In this document: piece by piece, positions 7,360-14,700 of the stretch
Layout: the number at the start of each line of letters is the position of its first letter
Position numbering within the stretch: the first letter of the stretch is position 1
From: Oscillospiraceae bacterium
GTDB taxonomy: Bacteria; Bacillota; Clostridia; Oscillospirales; Ruminococcaceae
DNA: 16,247 bases
Direction of reading: 5' to 3'
NCBI GenBank assembly: GCA_022511485.1
Contig: JAFLUJ010000170.1
Location: forward strand, 1-16,247
Notes under the pieces: model-generated
Told to the model about the DNA's origin: nothing
Database searches by the model: none
What the model saw: only the letters and a program-made list of their open reading frames with translations
Made by a program: the position numbers and the translations under genes

Positions 7360-7515
7360 AGTGAGCAGAAGGATGCCGGATGCGTCCGACCGTGAACTGA
7401 TAAAAACAACCGAATAAATATCTGTACTGACTTCCGAAGGATTTTCTGAGGAGAAAGGCGATGATAGGTTTACTATGGGATCAATGCCTGCTGTCAGTAT
7501 GTCAGCAGGCTTTTT
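7360..7515 (+). promoter_or_regulatory. Structured 5' leader with attenuator (candidate riboswitch)
   Basis: The predicted leader of the TM1266-hydE-hydG-hydF operon contains several possible helices. These are CAGT..CAGA (7359-7369) with TCTG..ACTG (7421-7429), CGGA/TCCG (7378-7387) and TTTCT/AGAAA (7443-7456). GGCGATGAT (7457-7465) can also pair with ATCAATGCC (7480-7488) with one mismatch. The last helix takes the first three bases of the terminator stem that begins at 7486, so the two structures exclude each other, as in transcription attenuators. I do not recognise a known riboswitch class. The ligand or protein signal is unknown; Fe, SAM, redox state or H2 metabolism are possible given the genes served. 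Confidence 0.5.
7486..7515 (+). terminator. Intrinsic terminator inside the hyd leader
   Basis: GCCTGCTG (7486-7493) pairs perfectly with CAGCAGGC (7503-7510) over a 9-nt loop and is followed by TTTTTG. It lies upstream of the first gene of the operon, in the same direction, and after the promoter. It would therefore stop transcription before the operon unless overcome. Confidence 0.85.
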
Positions 7516-7545
7516 GTTATTATATGGAAGGGAGACGGTATCTTA

Positions 7546-7791
7546 ATGGAAACAAGAGTGGCAATGATCGGCATTATCGTGGAAAAATCTGACGCGGCAG
7601 AAAAGCTCAACGGTATTCTCCACGAATACAGCCAGTACATAATCGGCAGAATGGGTATACCATACGAGAAAAAGAGCGTGTCCATAATAAGTGTGGCAGT
7701 GGACGCTCCCTCGGACGTTATAAGCGCTGTGTCCGGAAAGCTTGGAGCTATTGACGGTGTTACTGCCAAAACCATATATTCAAAGCTTTAG
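7546..7791 (+). CDS. TM1266-family putative regulator of the iron-only hydrogenase system
   Basis: This 81-residue protein has the alternating beta/alpha pattern of the ACT/NikR-C-like fold seen in TM1266 proteins. RVAMIGIIVE (4-13) is the first strand, GRMGIPYEKKSVSIISVAV (34-52) gives the turn and second strand, and LGAIDGVTAKTIYSKL forms the end. The family is named for its constant linkage to hydE/hydG/hydF and is thought to regulate hydrogenase genes, though its mechanism is not established. A DNA-binding domain is not visible. AAGGGAG at 7528-7534 precedes the ATG by 11 nt. Its stop (7789-7791) overlaps the ribosome binding site of hydE, so the two are likely co-translated. Confidence 0.87.
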   Translation: METRVAMIGIIVEKSDAAEKLNGILHEYSQYIIGRMGIPYEKKSVSIISVAVDAPSDVISAVSGKLGAIDGVTAKTIYSKL

Positions 7792-7801
7792 GAGGTGTGG
7801 G

Positions 7802-8854
7802 ATGAGCAGAATTACTGAGCTTATTGACAAGCTGGAAAAAGACTGTATCCTCACAAATGAGGAGTACGCAGAGATCATCAGGGAACATACTCCTGAGGAT
7901 GACCAGTACCTTTTTGAAAAGGCAAGGGCGGTACGGGAAAAAATATACGGCAAGGCAGTTTATATGCGTGGTCTTGTGGAGTTCACCAACTACTGTAAAA
8001 ACGACTGCTACTACTGCGGGATACGCCGCAGTGCAAAAAACGCGGAGCGTTACAGGCTCACGGAAGAGCAGATACTGTCCTGCTGTGAAAAGGGATACGA
8101 GCTGGGTTTCCGTACCTTCGTTTTACAGGGAGGGGAGGATGGCTGGTACACGGACGAGCGGATAGTGGACATTGTTTCCCGTATAAAGGGGAAATTTCCC
8201 GACTGCGCGGTGACACTTTCCATCGGGGAAAAAACCAGGGAGAGCTACGAAAAATACCGGACTGCCGGTGCGGACAGGTATCTTCTCCGGCACGAAACGG
8301 CAAATAACGATCACTACAGGATGATACACCCGGCTGAGCTTTCTCCGGAAAACAGGAAGCGGTGTCTTAATGATCTAAAGGAGCTGGGCTTCCAGACGGG
8401 ATGCGGTTTTATGGTGGGGTCTCCCCATCAGACCATAGAGGATCTTGCGGGAGAGATGATCTACATAAAGGAGCTCCAGCCTCACATGGTGGGTATCGGA
8501 CCTTTTATCCCACATCATGACACTCCATATGCGGAGGAGAAGTCCGGAACTCTTGAAATGACCCTGCTTATGCTGGGACTTATCAGGCTGACATTGCCGG
8601 ATGTCCTGCTTCCGGCGACAACAGCTCTTGGCACTATCGACACAAAGGGCAGGGAAAAGGGTCTGCTTGCAGGAGCTAACGTCGTAATGCCTAACCTTTC
8701 GCCAAGGGACGTCCGCAACAAGTATCTTTTGTACGATAATAAAATATGCACCGGAGATGAGGCAGCGGAGTGCGTCGCTTGTCTTGGACGCAGGGTGAGC
8801 AGCGTCGGATACGAGCTCGTCACCGACCGGGGAGACCACAAGGCTGAGCCTTGA
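7802..8854 (+). CDS. hydE: [FeFe]-hydrogenase maturase HydE (radical SAM)
   Basis: This 350-residue radical SAM enzyme acts in building the dithiolate-bridged 2Fe subcluster of [FeFe]-hydrogenase, taking the Fe(CO)2(CN)-cysteine product of HydG as substrate. The radical SAM motif is CKNDCYYC with Cys65, Cys69 and Cys72, preceded by the HydE-typical MRGLVEFTNYC. VLQGGEDGWYTDE and the RHETAN segment are also characteristic. The ATG at 7802 is chosen because AGGAGG (7790-7795) lies 6 nt upstream and the product has the usual HydE length. An in-frame ATG at 7742 would run through the end of the preceding gene. The last codons fall in a 14-nt sequence that recurs 97 nt downstream. No second cluster motif is obvious, which is common in HydE. 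Confidence 0.96.
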   Translation: MSRITELIDKLEKDCILTNEEYAEIIREHTPEDDQYLFEKARAVREKIYGKAVYMRGLVEFTNYCKNDCYYCGIRRSAKNAERYRLTEEQILSCCEKGYELGFRTFVLQGGEDGWYTDERIVDIVSRIKGKFPDCAVTLSIGEKTRESYEKYRTAGADRYLLRHETANNDHYRMIHPAELSPENRKRCLNDLKELGFQTGCGFMVGSPHQTIEDLAGEMIYIKELQPHMVGIGPFIPHHDTPYAEEKSGTLEMTLLMLGLIRLTLPDVLLPATTALGTIDTKGREKGLLAGANVVMPNLSPRDVRNKYLLYDNKICTGDEAAECVACLGRRVSSVGYELVTDRGDHKAEP

Positions 8855-8951
8855 CCCTTTTCGTTGTATACTCTTTTCAGTATGGCAAAGTGTATGGCAC
8901 GACCGGTTATTTGATTTGATAAATCTACAGAAATTATAGGCTGAGCCTTGA
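8841..8951 (+). repeat. 14-nt direct repeat overlapping the hydE 3' end
   Basis: AGGCTGAGCCTTGA occurs at 8841-8854, where it encodes the end and stop codon of hydE, and again at 8938-8951. An 8-nt partial copy, AGGCTGAG, lies at 8998-9005. The unit contains a near-palindrome (AGGCT-G-AGCCT). The two full copies bracket a stretch without genes, as a target duplication or a small insertion would. No transposase or conserved ends are visible. Confidence 0.6.
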
Positions 8952-8994
8952 GCGGGGAAGCCCCCGCTGGCAGTACGTTGCGTACTGCCAGCGG
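8951..8994. repeat. Two overlapping hairpins in the hydE-hydG gap
   Basis: CCGCTGGCAGTACG (8964-8977) and CGTACTGCCAGCGG (8981-8994) are perfect 14-bp arms with a 3-nt loop. AGCGGGG (8951-8957) also pairs with CCCCGCT (8962-8968), so the two hairpins compete for 8964-8968. No T-tract follows in either direction (TAAAGG on the plus strand), which argues against an intrinsic terminator. This GC-rich element sits in a 206-nt gap within an otherwise tight operon. It may be a mobile intergenic repeat or an mRNA processing site lowering hydG-hydF output. Confidence 0.65.
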
Positions 8995-9060
8995 TAAAGG
9001 CTGAGGGAACGCCAGGTCAGCTAAATTATCATTTGTATATATAATATGGGAGGAATTTTT

Positions 9061-10485
9061 ATGTATAATCCAAGTTCAAAACACGCAGAGGAATTTATCG
9101 ACAACGCCGAAATTCTGGAAACTCTTGAATACGCTGACAAAAACAAAGACAACGCAGAGCTTATCGACAGCATCATTGAAAAGGCTGAAAAAAGAAAGGG
9201 ACTTTCCCACCGTGAAGCTGCTGTGCTTCTGGACTGTACGCTTGAGGACAGAAATCAGCGCATCTACGAGCTTGCCCGTCAGATCAAAAAGGATTTCTAC
9301 GGTAACCGTATCGTAATGTTCGCGCCTCTGTATCTGTCGAACTACTGTATCAACAGCTGCGTTTACTGTCCGTACCACCGTCAGAACGGACATATCCCAC
9401 GGAAAAAGCTTACTCAGGAGGAGATCCGTCAGGAGGTAATAGCTCTCCAGGACATGGGACACAAGCGTCTTGCTCTTGAAACAGGCGAAGACCCGGTAAA
9501 CAATCCTATCGAGTACGTGCTGGAAAGTATCGACACCATTTACAATATCAAGCACAAGAACGGAGCTATCAGACGTGTAAATGTAAATATCGCAGCCACC
9601 ACCGTTGAAAATTACCGCAAGCTTAAGGATGCCGGTATCGGTACATATATCCTTTTCCAGGAGACCTACCACAAGGAAAGCTATGAAAAGCTTCATCCCG
9701 CAGGACCAAAGCACGATTATGCATACCACACCGAGGCTATGGACAGAGCTATGGAGGGCGGCATTGACGATGTTGGTCTGGGAGTTCTTTTCGGACTGGA
9801 GCTTTACCGCTACGAGTTTGCCGGACTTCTCATGCACGCAGAGCACCTTGAAGCAGTCCACGGTGTAGGACCTCACACAATAAGCGTTCCACGTGTCAAG
9901 AAAGCGGACGACATTGACCCGGGCACATTTGACAACGGAATTGACGACGACACCTTTGCAAAACTCATTGCCTGCATAAGAATTGCCGTTCCCTATACAG
10001 GAATGATAATCTCCACCCGTGAGAGTGAATCTGTTCGTGAAAAGGCTCTGAGCCTTGGTATTTCCCAGATCTCCGGAGGTTCAAGGACTTCCGTTGGCGG
10101 ATATGCGGGATACACTCCCGAGGAAAGACCTCACGACACCGAGCAGTTTGACGTGTCCGACCAGCGTTCACTGGACGAGGTGGTAAACTGGCTCATGAAG
10201 CTTGGATATATCCCCAGCTTCTGTACAGCCTGCTACCGCGAGGGCAGAACAGGCGACCGGTTCATGACCCTCTGCAAAAACGGTCAGATACAGAACTGCT
10301 GTCACCCTAATGCTCTTATGACTCTTAAGGAGTATCTTATGGACTATGCGGCTCAGGACACCAGGGACATCGGTATCAAGCTTATTGACAGCGAGATAAA
10401 GAATGTCCCCAGTGAAAAGGTAAGAGCCATTGTTGTTGACAATCTGGCGAAGATCGAGAATGGCAGCCGTGATTTCAGACTTTAA
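9061..10485 (+). CDS. hydG: [FeFe]-hydrogenase maturase HydG (radical SAM tyrosine lyase)
   Basis: This 474-residue enzyme cleaves tyrosine to p-cresol and makes the CO and CN ligands delivered as an Fe(CO)2CN unit. The radical SAM motif CINSCVYC has Cys96, Cys100 and Cys103. The C-terminal region binds the auxiliary Fe-S cluster through FCTAC (Cys388, Cys391) and a third cysteine in NCCHPNAL; alignment with known HydG places it at Cys414, while Cys413 is an extra neighbour. GDRFM and TLKEYL around it are family hallmarks. The ATG at 9061 is preferred over the in-frame ATG at 9046 because GGGAGG at 9048-9053 is its ribosome binding site (7-nt spacing) and would otherwise be coding. It follows hydE after a repeat-bearing gap and precedes hydF by 15 nt. 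Confidence 0.97.
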   Translation: MYNPSSKHAEEFIDNAEILETLEYADKNKDNAELIDSIIEKAEKRKGLSHREAAVLLDCTLEDRNQRIYELARQIKKDFYGNRIVMFAPLYLSNYCINSCVYCPYHRQNGHIPRKKLTQEEIRQEVIALQDMGHKRLALETGEDPVNNPIEYVLESIDTIYNIKHKNGAIRRVNVNIAATTVENYRKLKDAGIGTYILFQETYHKESYEKLHPAGPKHDYAYHTEAMDRAMEGGIDDVGLGVLFGLELYRYEFAGLLMHAEHLEAVHGVGPHTISVPRVKKADDIDPGTFDNGIDDDTFAKLIACIRIAVPYTGMIISTRESESVREKALSLGISQISGGSRTSVGGYAGYTPEERPHDTEQFDVSDQRSLDEVVNWLMKLGYIPSFCTACYREGRTGDRFMTLCKNGQIQNCCHPNALMTLKEYLMDYAAQDTRDIGIKLIDSEIKNVPSEKVRAIVVDNLAKIENGSRDFRL

Positions 10486-10500
10486 TATAGGAGGATTCTT

Positions 10501-11700
10501 ATGGGACTTAATGAAACACCATCGGCGAACAGAGTACATATAGGCATTTTCGGAAAAAGAAACGCCGGAAAATCCAGCGTTATGAATGCTCTGACGAACC
10601 AGAGCATCGCAATAGTTTCCGACGTCATGGGAACTACCACCGACCCTGTCTTAAAGGCTATGGAGCTCCTTCCCATAGGTCCTGTGGTGATGATAGACAC
10701 ACCAGGCATTGACGACGAGGGAGAGCTTGGTGCTCTCCGCGTTAAAAAAAGCTATCAGATGCTTAACAAGACCGACATTGCTGTCGTTGTCATCGACGGA
10801 GCAGAGGAAAGTCCCGAGGATATTGCTCTTATTGAAAAAATAAAAAGCAAGGGGATACCCTATGCGATCTTCCATAACAAGTCGGACACCCTTCCGGAGG
10901 ACTGTCCCAGGAAAGATGGTCACTACTACGGAAGCGCCCTGAATAATACCGGCATAGCAGAGCTAAAGGAAGCTGTCGTAAAGCTTGCCGACCTGAAAGA
11001 GCCAGACAAAAAGATCGTGGGAGACCTCCTTGACCCTCTTGACGTGGTGGTGCTTGTTATCCCGATAGATTCTGCCGCTCCCAAGGGAAGGCTTATATTG
11101 CCTCAGCAGCAGACCATACGGGACATCCTTGAAGCAGGGGGGATCTCTGTTGTTGTAAAGGATACCGAACTGGAGGGCACTCTCAAAAAGCTTGGCAGCA
11201 AGCCAAAGCTTGTAATCACAGACAGTCAGGCATTTGAACAGGTCTCTGCAATAACTCCGGACGACATACTGCTGACGTCATTTTCCATACTTTTCGCAAG
11301 ACACAAGGGGATACTTGAAGCGGCGGTAAAAGGAGCGGCGTCTATAGATAATCTGAAGGACGGGGACAGGATACTTATTTCCGAGGGCTGCACTCATCAC
11401 AGACAGTGCGATGATATAGGAACAGTAAAGCTTCCCCGATGGATAAAGAAGTATACCGGAAAGGACGTAACTATCGACTTTACCTCAGGAACGGAGTTTC
11501 CGGACGATCTCAGCGGATACAGTCTGATAATCCACTGCGGAGCCTGTATGCTGAACGAAAAGGAGGTCCGGTATCGTTACCGCCATGCGGAGGAAAGCGG
11601 CGTCCCTATCACAAACTACGGAACAGCTATTGCTCATATGAACGGCATACTGAAAAGGAGCGTCAAGCCCTTTGAGGATATTTACAAAATTCTTGGATAA
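10501..11700 (+). CDS. hydF: [FeFe]-hydrogenase maturase HydF (GTPase scaffold)
   Basis: This 399-residue scaffold protein carries the 2Fe precursor and hands it to apo-hydrogenase. The N-terminal GTPase domain has GKRNAGKSS (18-26), GTTTDPV as the switch region (44-50), DTPG (66-69) and NKSD (126-129). The middle part (about 175-275) is the dimerisation region. The C-terminal cluster domain has CTHH (Cys297, His299) and HCGAC (His345, Cys346, Cys349), fitting the HydF CxH...HCxxC pattern. AGGAGG sits about 6 nt before the ATG. It is the last gene of the maturation operon and is followed by a strong terminator. The structural hydrogenase gene is not next to it. Confidence 0.97.
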   Translation: MGLNETPSANRVHIGIFGKRNAGKSSVMNALTNQSIAIVSDVMGTTTDPVLKAMELLPIGPVVMIDTPGIDDEGELGALRVKKSYQMLNKTDIAVVVIDGAEESPEDIALIEKIKSKGIPYAIFHNKSDTLPEDCPRKDGHYYGSALNNTGIAELKEAVVKLADLKEPDKKIVGDLLDPLDVVVLVIPIDSAAPKGRLILPQQQTIRDILEAGGISVVVKDTELEGTLKKLGSKPKLVITDSQAFEQVSAITPDDILLTSFSILFARHKGILEAAVKGAASIDNLKDGDRILISEGCTHHRQCDDIGTVKLPRWIKKYTGKDVTIDFTSGTEFPDDLSGYSLIIHCGACMLNEKEVRYRYRHAEESGVPITNYGTAIAHMNGILKRSVKPFEDIYKILG

Positions 11701-11706
11701 AAATAC

Positions 11707-11739
11707 AAGACCCGTATTTCGTTCTGAAATACGGGTCTT
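11707..11739. terminator. Bidirectional intrinsic terminator between convergent genes
   Basis: AAGACCCGTATTTC (11707-11720) pairs perfectly with GAAATACGGGTCTT (11726-11739) across a 5-nt loop. On the plus strand it is followed by TATT. On the minus strand the stem is followed by a T-rich run (complement of the AAAAATAC before it). It ends hydF transcription and also serves the minus-strand gene that stops at 11754. Confidence 0.9.
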
Positions 11740-11753
11740 TATTGACTTTAACT

Positions 11754-14700
11754 TTATACCAGCTTATTGCCGCATTCCATACAGAATTTAGCGTTAGGAT
11801 TGGTAATCTTAGCGCCGCACTGGTCACAGAACTTGGGCTTTGGTTCTGCCGGTGCTTCGGCAGCAGGAGCTTCCTCTGCCGCATGAGCAGGTGCGGGAGC
11901 TTCCACGGGTGCTTCTTCTGCTGCGTGAGCAGGTGCAGGAGCCTCCTCCGCTGCATGAGCAGGTTTAGAAGTCTCTTCCGCTGCGTGAGCAGGAACATAA
12001 GCTTCAACCGGCGTTTCCTCTGCTGCATGAGCAGGTGCAGGAGCTTCGACCGGCACTTCCTCAGCCGCATGAGCGGGTGCAGCAACAGGCGGAGGTGCGA
12101 CCATAGCGGCAGCCTGCAATGCTTTTTCCTGAACTGCGTTTTCGAGCATCTCTTTCATATGCTCAGCAGAACGCTTCTCATGGATAAAGTTTATCAGAGC
12201 TGTAAGAACTTTAGCAACATTTTCTACTATATCCTTCTTCAGAGCGTTGGGAAGCTCATGTGTGTCGCCGTTTCTTTCAATAGCATTGAGTGATGAGCTC
12301 ATCAGAGACTTTTTCGCCTGGAAGGAAGCCACGTCATCTATTTTGACACGGTTCAGAACACCACGGCTGTATGTGTAAAGATACTCGGTAGTCATGGTAA
12401 AGCCGTCATTGGAGCTGCCTCCGTCGTGAAGCAGAAGGGGAAGCTCGTATCTTCCGGCGGAAATATACCTTTTGCTGATCTCGCCATATTTTGCATAGAA
12501 CAGATTTGAGGTGTTCGGAACATAAAGATGTATCGAATTTACTCCCATATCGTCCATCTGACCGGAAAGATACCGTGTATATTCTCTTGCTTCGTTTTCC
12601 TTGATGGAAGCGATATGCTTGTCAAGAGCGTCAATGTAGCGGTTCTTGGTATCTTCGTCAAGAGGCATATTGTTGAGACGTCTGATAATATCCTGGGACT
12701 TCTTGACTGAAAGAGCGTCAATGTTTCCGCAAAGCTCACGAACTTCCTTATCGGAAATATCAGAGATAGCCGATTCGATAGCCGAAATATATTTGCTCTT
12801 GAGCTCCTCGGGACAGCCGTTGTCATATTCCTGAACCTTCATCTGTGCCTGGATAAGCTCTTCCTTGTTCATAGAGCCTATGTCACCTACGAGGTTATCC
12901 AGCTCGGTCTTATGCAGCTCCCAGATACGGTCATCGATCTTGTCGATATACGCAGATATTTTTTCCGGAGTGTATCCGCCTTCGATAAGTGTGGCCTTTA
13001 CGCTCTCAGCCTTTTCAAAGCTGTAATCTTCAATTCCCTCGCAAAGCTTTTCAAGCTTCTCGTCCTCGATAATATCTTCACGTTCTGCTGCGGCTGCCAT
13101 ACTTTTATGATAAAGATCCTCGCCAATATCCTCGCGTTTCTCTTCGGCGATGCGGCGGAAGTCCTCCACCTCTTCGGCGGTCATTTCCGAAACGGTGTCG
13201 ATGACCTTTACGAAGTCGGAAAGTCTGATACGGTCTATCTGATCGTTTATCATGGATATGTAGCGATCGCATACGCCATCGTACTTGCTGTTATCAAGAA
13301 TTTCTCCCTTAAGCTCTTCAAGCTGAGGTGTATCCTTGTCTTCGAGATTTTCGCAAAGCTTGTCAAGCTCAAGCAGGATAAGCTCATGCTCTCTCTCTTC
13401 GATCTTTTTGTAGTAAACGGCGGTATATTCCTTGTCGTACTTTTCGTCTGCAAGCTTGGTCTTGAGATCGTCAAGCTCGGACTGCTCCATGGAGAAGATG
13501 TACTTGCAAAGCTCTGCAAGCTCGGAGTTTGTGAGTTCAACTCTGCGCTGTACGATCTGGTTCATGTATTTCTCAACAAGTCCGGGATCAAAGTCCTTAT
13601 CTGAATTGGCAATATCATCCTTAAGCTTGTCAAGCTCTTCCTGGGACATATTATCAATGCCCTCGCACATTTCGGAAAGCTCCTCATTTATGAGGTCTTT
13701 CTCTCTCTGCTCCACCTTGGGAATGTACGCTGCCAGTATTTCATCACTGAAATGTCCGTCAGCAATGATCATTTTCATTACTTCAAGCTGCTCGGCAGTT
13801 GCAAAGTCCACATTCTCAAATGCCTTTGCAGCTTCACGTGCGTCAAAATTATTGAGTACCTCAGTTACTTTCTTGATAGCGCCGTAGGTCATAAACCTGG
13901 GGAAGCTGTCTCCGGAAAGCTTTTCGATAAGCTCGGAAAGCTGGTCTCTTCCCAAGGATTCGTAGCCCTCAACAAGCTTTGCAAGACGTCCTCTTGTATT
14001 CTTTTCTTTGATCTCGGCGATCTTATTCTTGTAATGATTTTTAATGGTGTCATCATATCTTCCGGAAGCTACTCTGCGCATGATACCGTCAAGCTGTTCA
14101 TCTCTGAGATCCTCGGAATTTTCGATCATAGCTTCGATCTCGATCCTCTGTGCGGAAGCATAAGCGTCGTTTATCTTTGACAGGAAAGGCTTAACAACAG
14201 GTTCGGGATAGTCATTAACGGTGATCTTTTCTTTAAGATCTGCGATCTCATCAAGGCTCATTACAGAAAGCTTAAGACAGCGCTGTTCAAGCATGGAGGT
14301 CTGAACATTGCTCATTGCGATCCTGACCTTGGTGATATATTTTGATTTAGCGTCATCATCAAGAGTTGTGTTCTCGATCTGTTTAAGGAGATCGTTAAGC
14401 TCGTCTTCATTCAGAGCGGAGAGATTTCCGCAAAGCTCCTGAACGTATGCCTCATTACGGACTGCAAGCTTCATTTCCTCCGGAGTGTCGAACAGAGTTC
14501 CGTTGAATGTGCGTCTTTCCTTGTCAATAGTGTCGATATGCTGTTCAAGCTCCTCGATGTACTCGTGGTTTTCGATCCCGTATTTGCCGATGACCTTTTC
14601 AAGCTGCTCTTTAAGTATGCAGGAAGCCTCGTATCCTGCACAGAAGCGTCCCTGTTCGTCGAAGCACTCATCAAGGATATACGCTTCAAGGATAATGTTC

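Noticed and set aside
7454..7490. Fluoride riboswitch, suggested by AAAGGCGATGAT
   Set aside because: The matching CGCC arm and the later conserved CTNATG-type segment are absent, and the downstream genes are not fluoride exporters.
7742..7801. Longer hydE start at ATG 7742
   Set aside because: It would overlap the last 50 nt of the TM1266-type gene and lacks a ribosome binding site. AGGAGG at 7790-7795 fits ATG 7802, and the product then has normal HydE length.
8964..8994. Intrinsic terminator between hydE and hydG
   Set aside because: The stem is strong but no T-tract follows on either strand, and hydG and hydF have no clear promoter of their own.
9046..9060. Longer hydG start at ATG 9046
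   Set aside because: The GGGAGG at 9048-9053 overlaps this ATG and is correctly spaced for the ATG at 9061.
9076..9876. 266-codon minus-strand reading frame inside hydG
   Set aside because: It is the complement shadow of hydG, with no ribosome binding site and no recognisable domain; HydG is certain on the plus strand.
7546..11700. Complete [FeFe]-hydrogenase locus with a structural gene
   Set aside because: Only the maturases and a TM1266-type protein are present; no protein here has the H-cluster motifs of HydA.
11871..12077. CRISPR-like repeats
   Set aside because: The repeated words are in frame within a coding sequence, encode PAHAAEE units, and lack uniform repeats with unique spacers.
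12912..13604. 230-codon plus-strand reading frame inside the large repeat gene
   Set aside because: Its Leu/Phe/Val-rich composition is what the complement of a Glu/Asp/Lys-rich helical coding sequence gives; the minus strand frame is continuous for over 4 kb.
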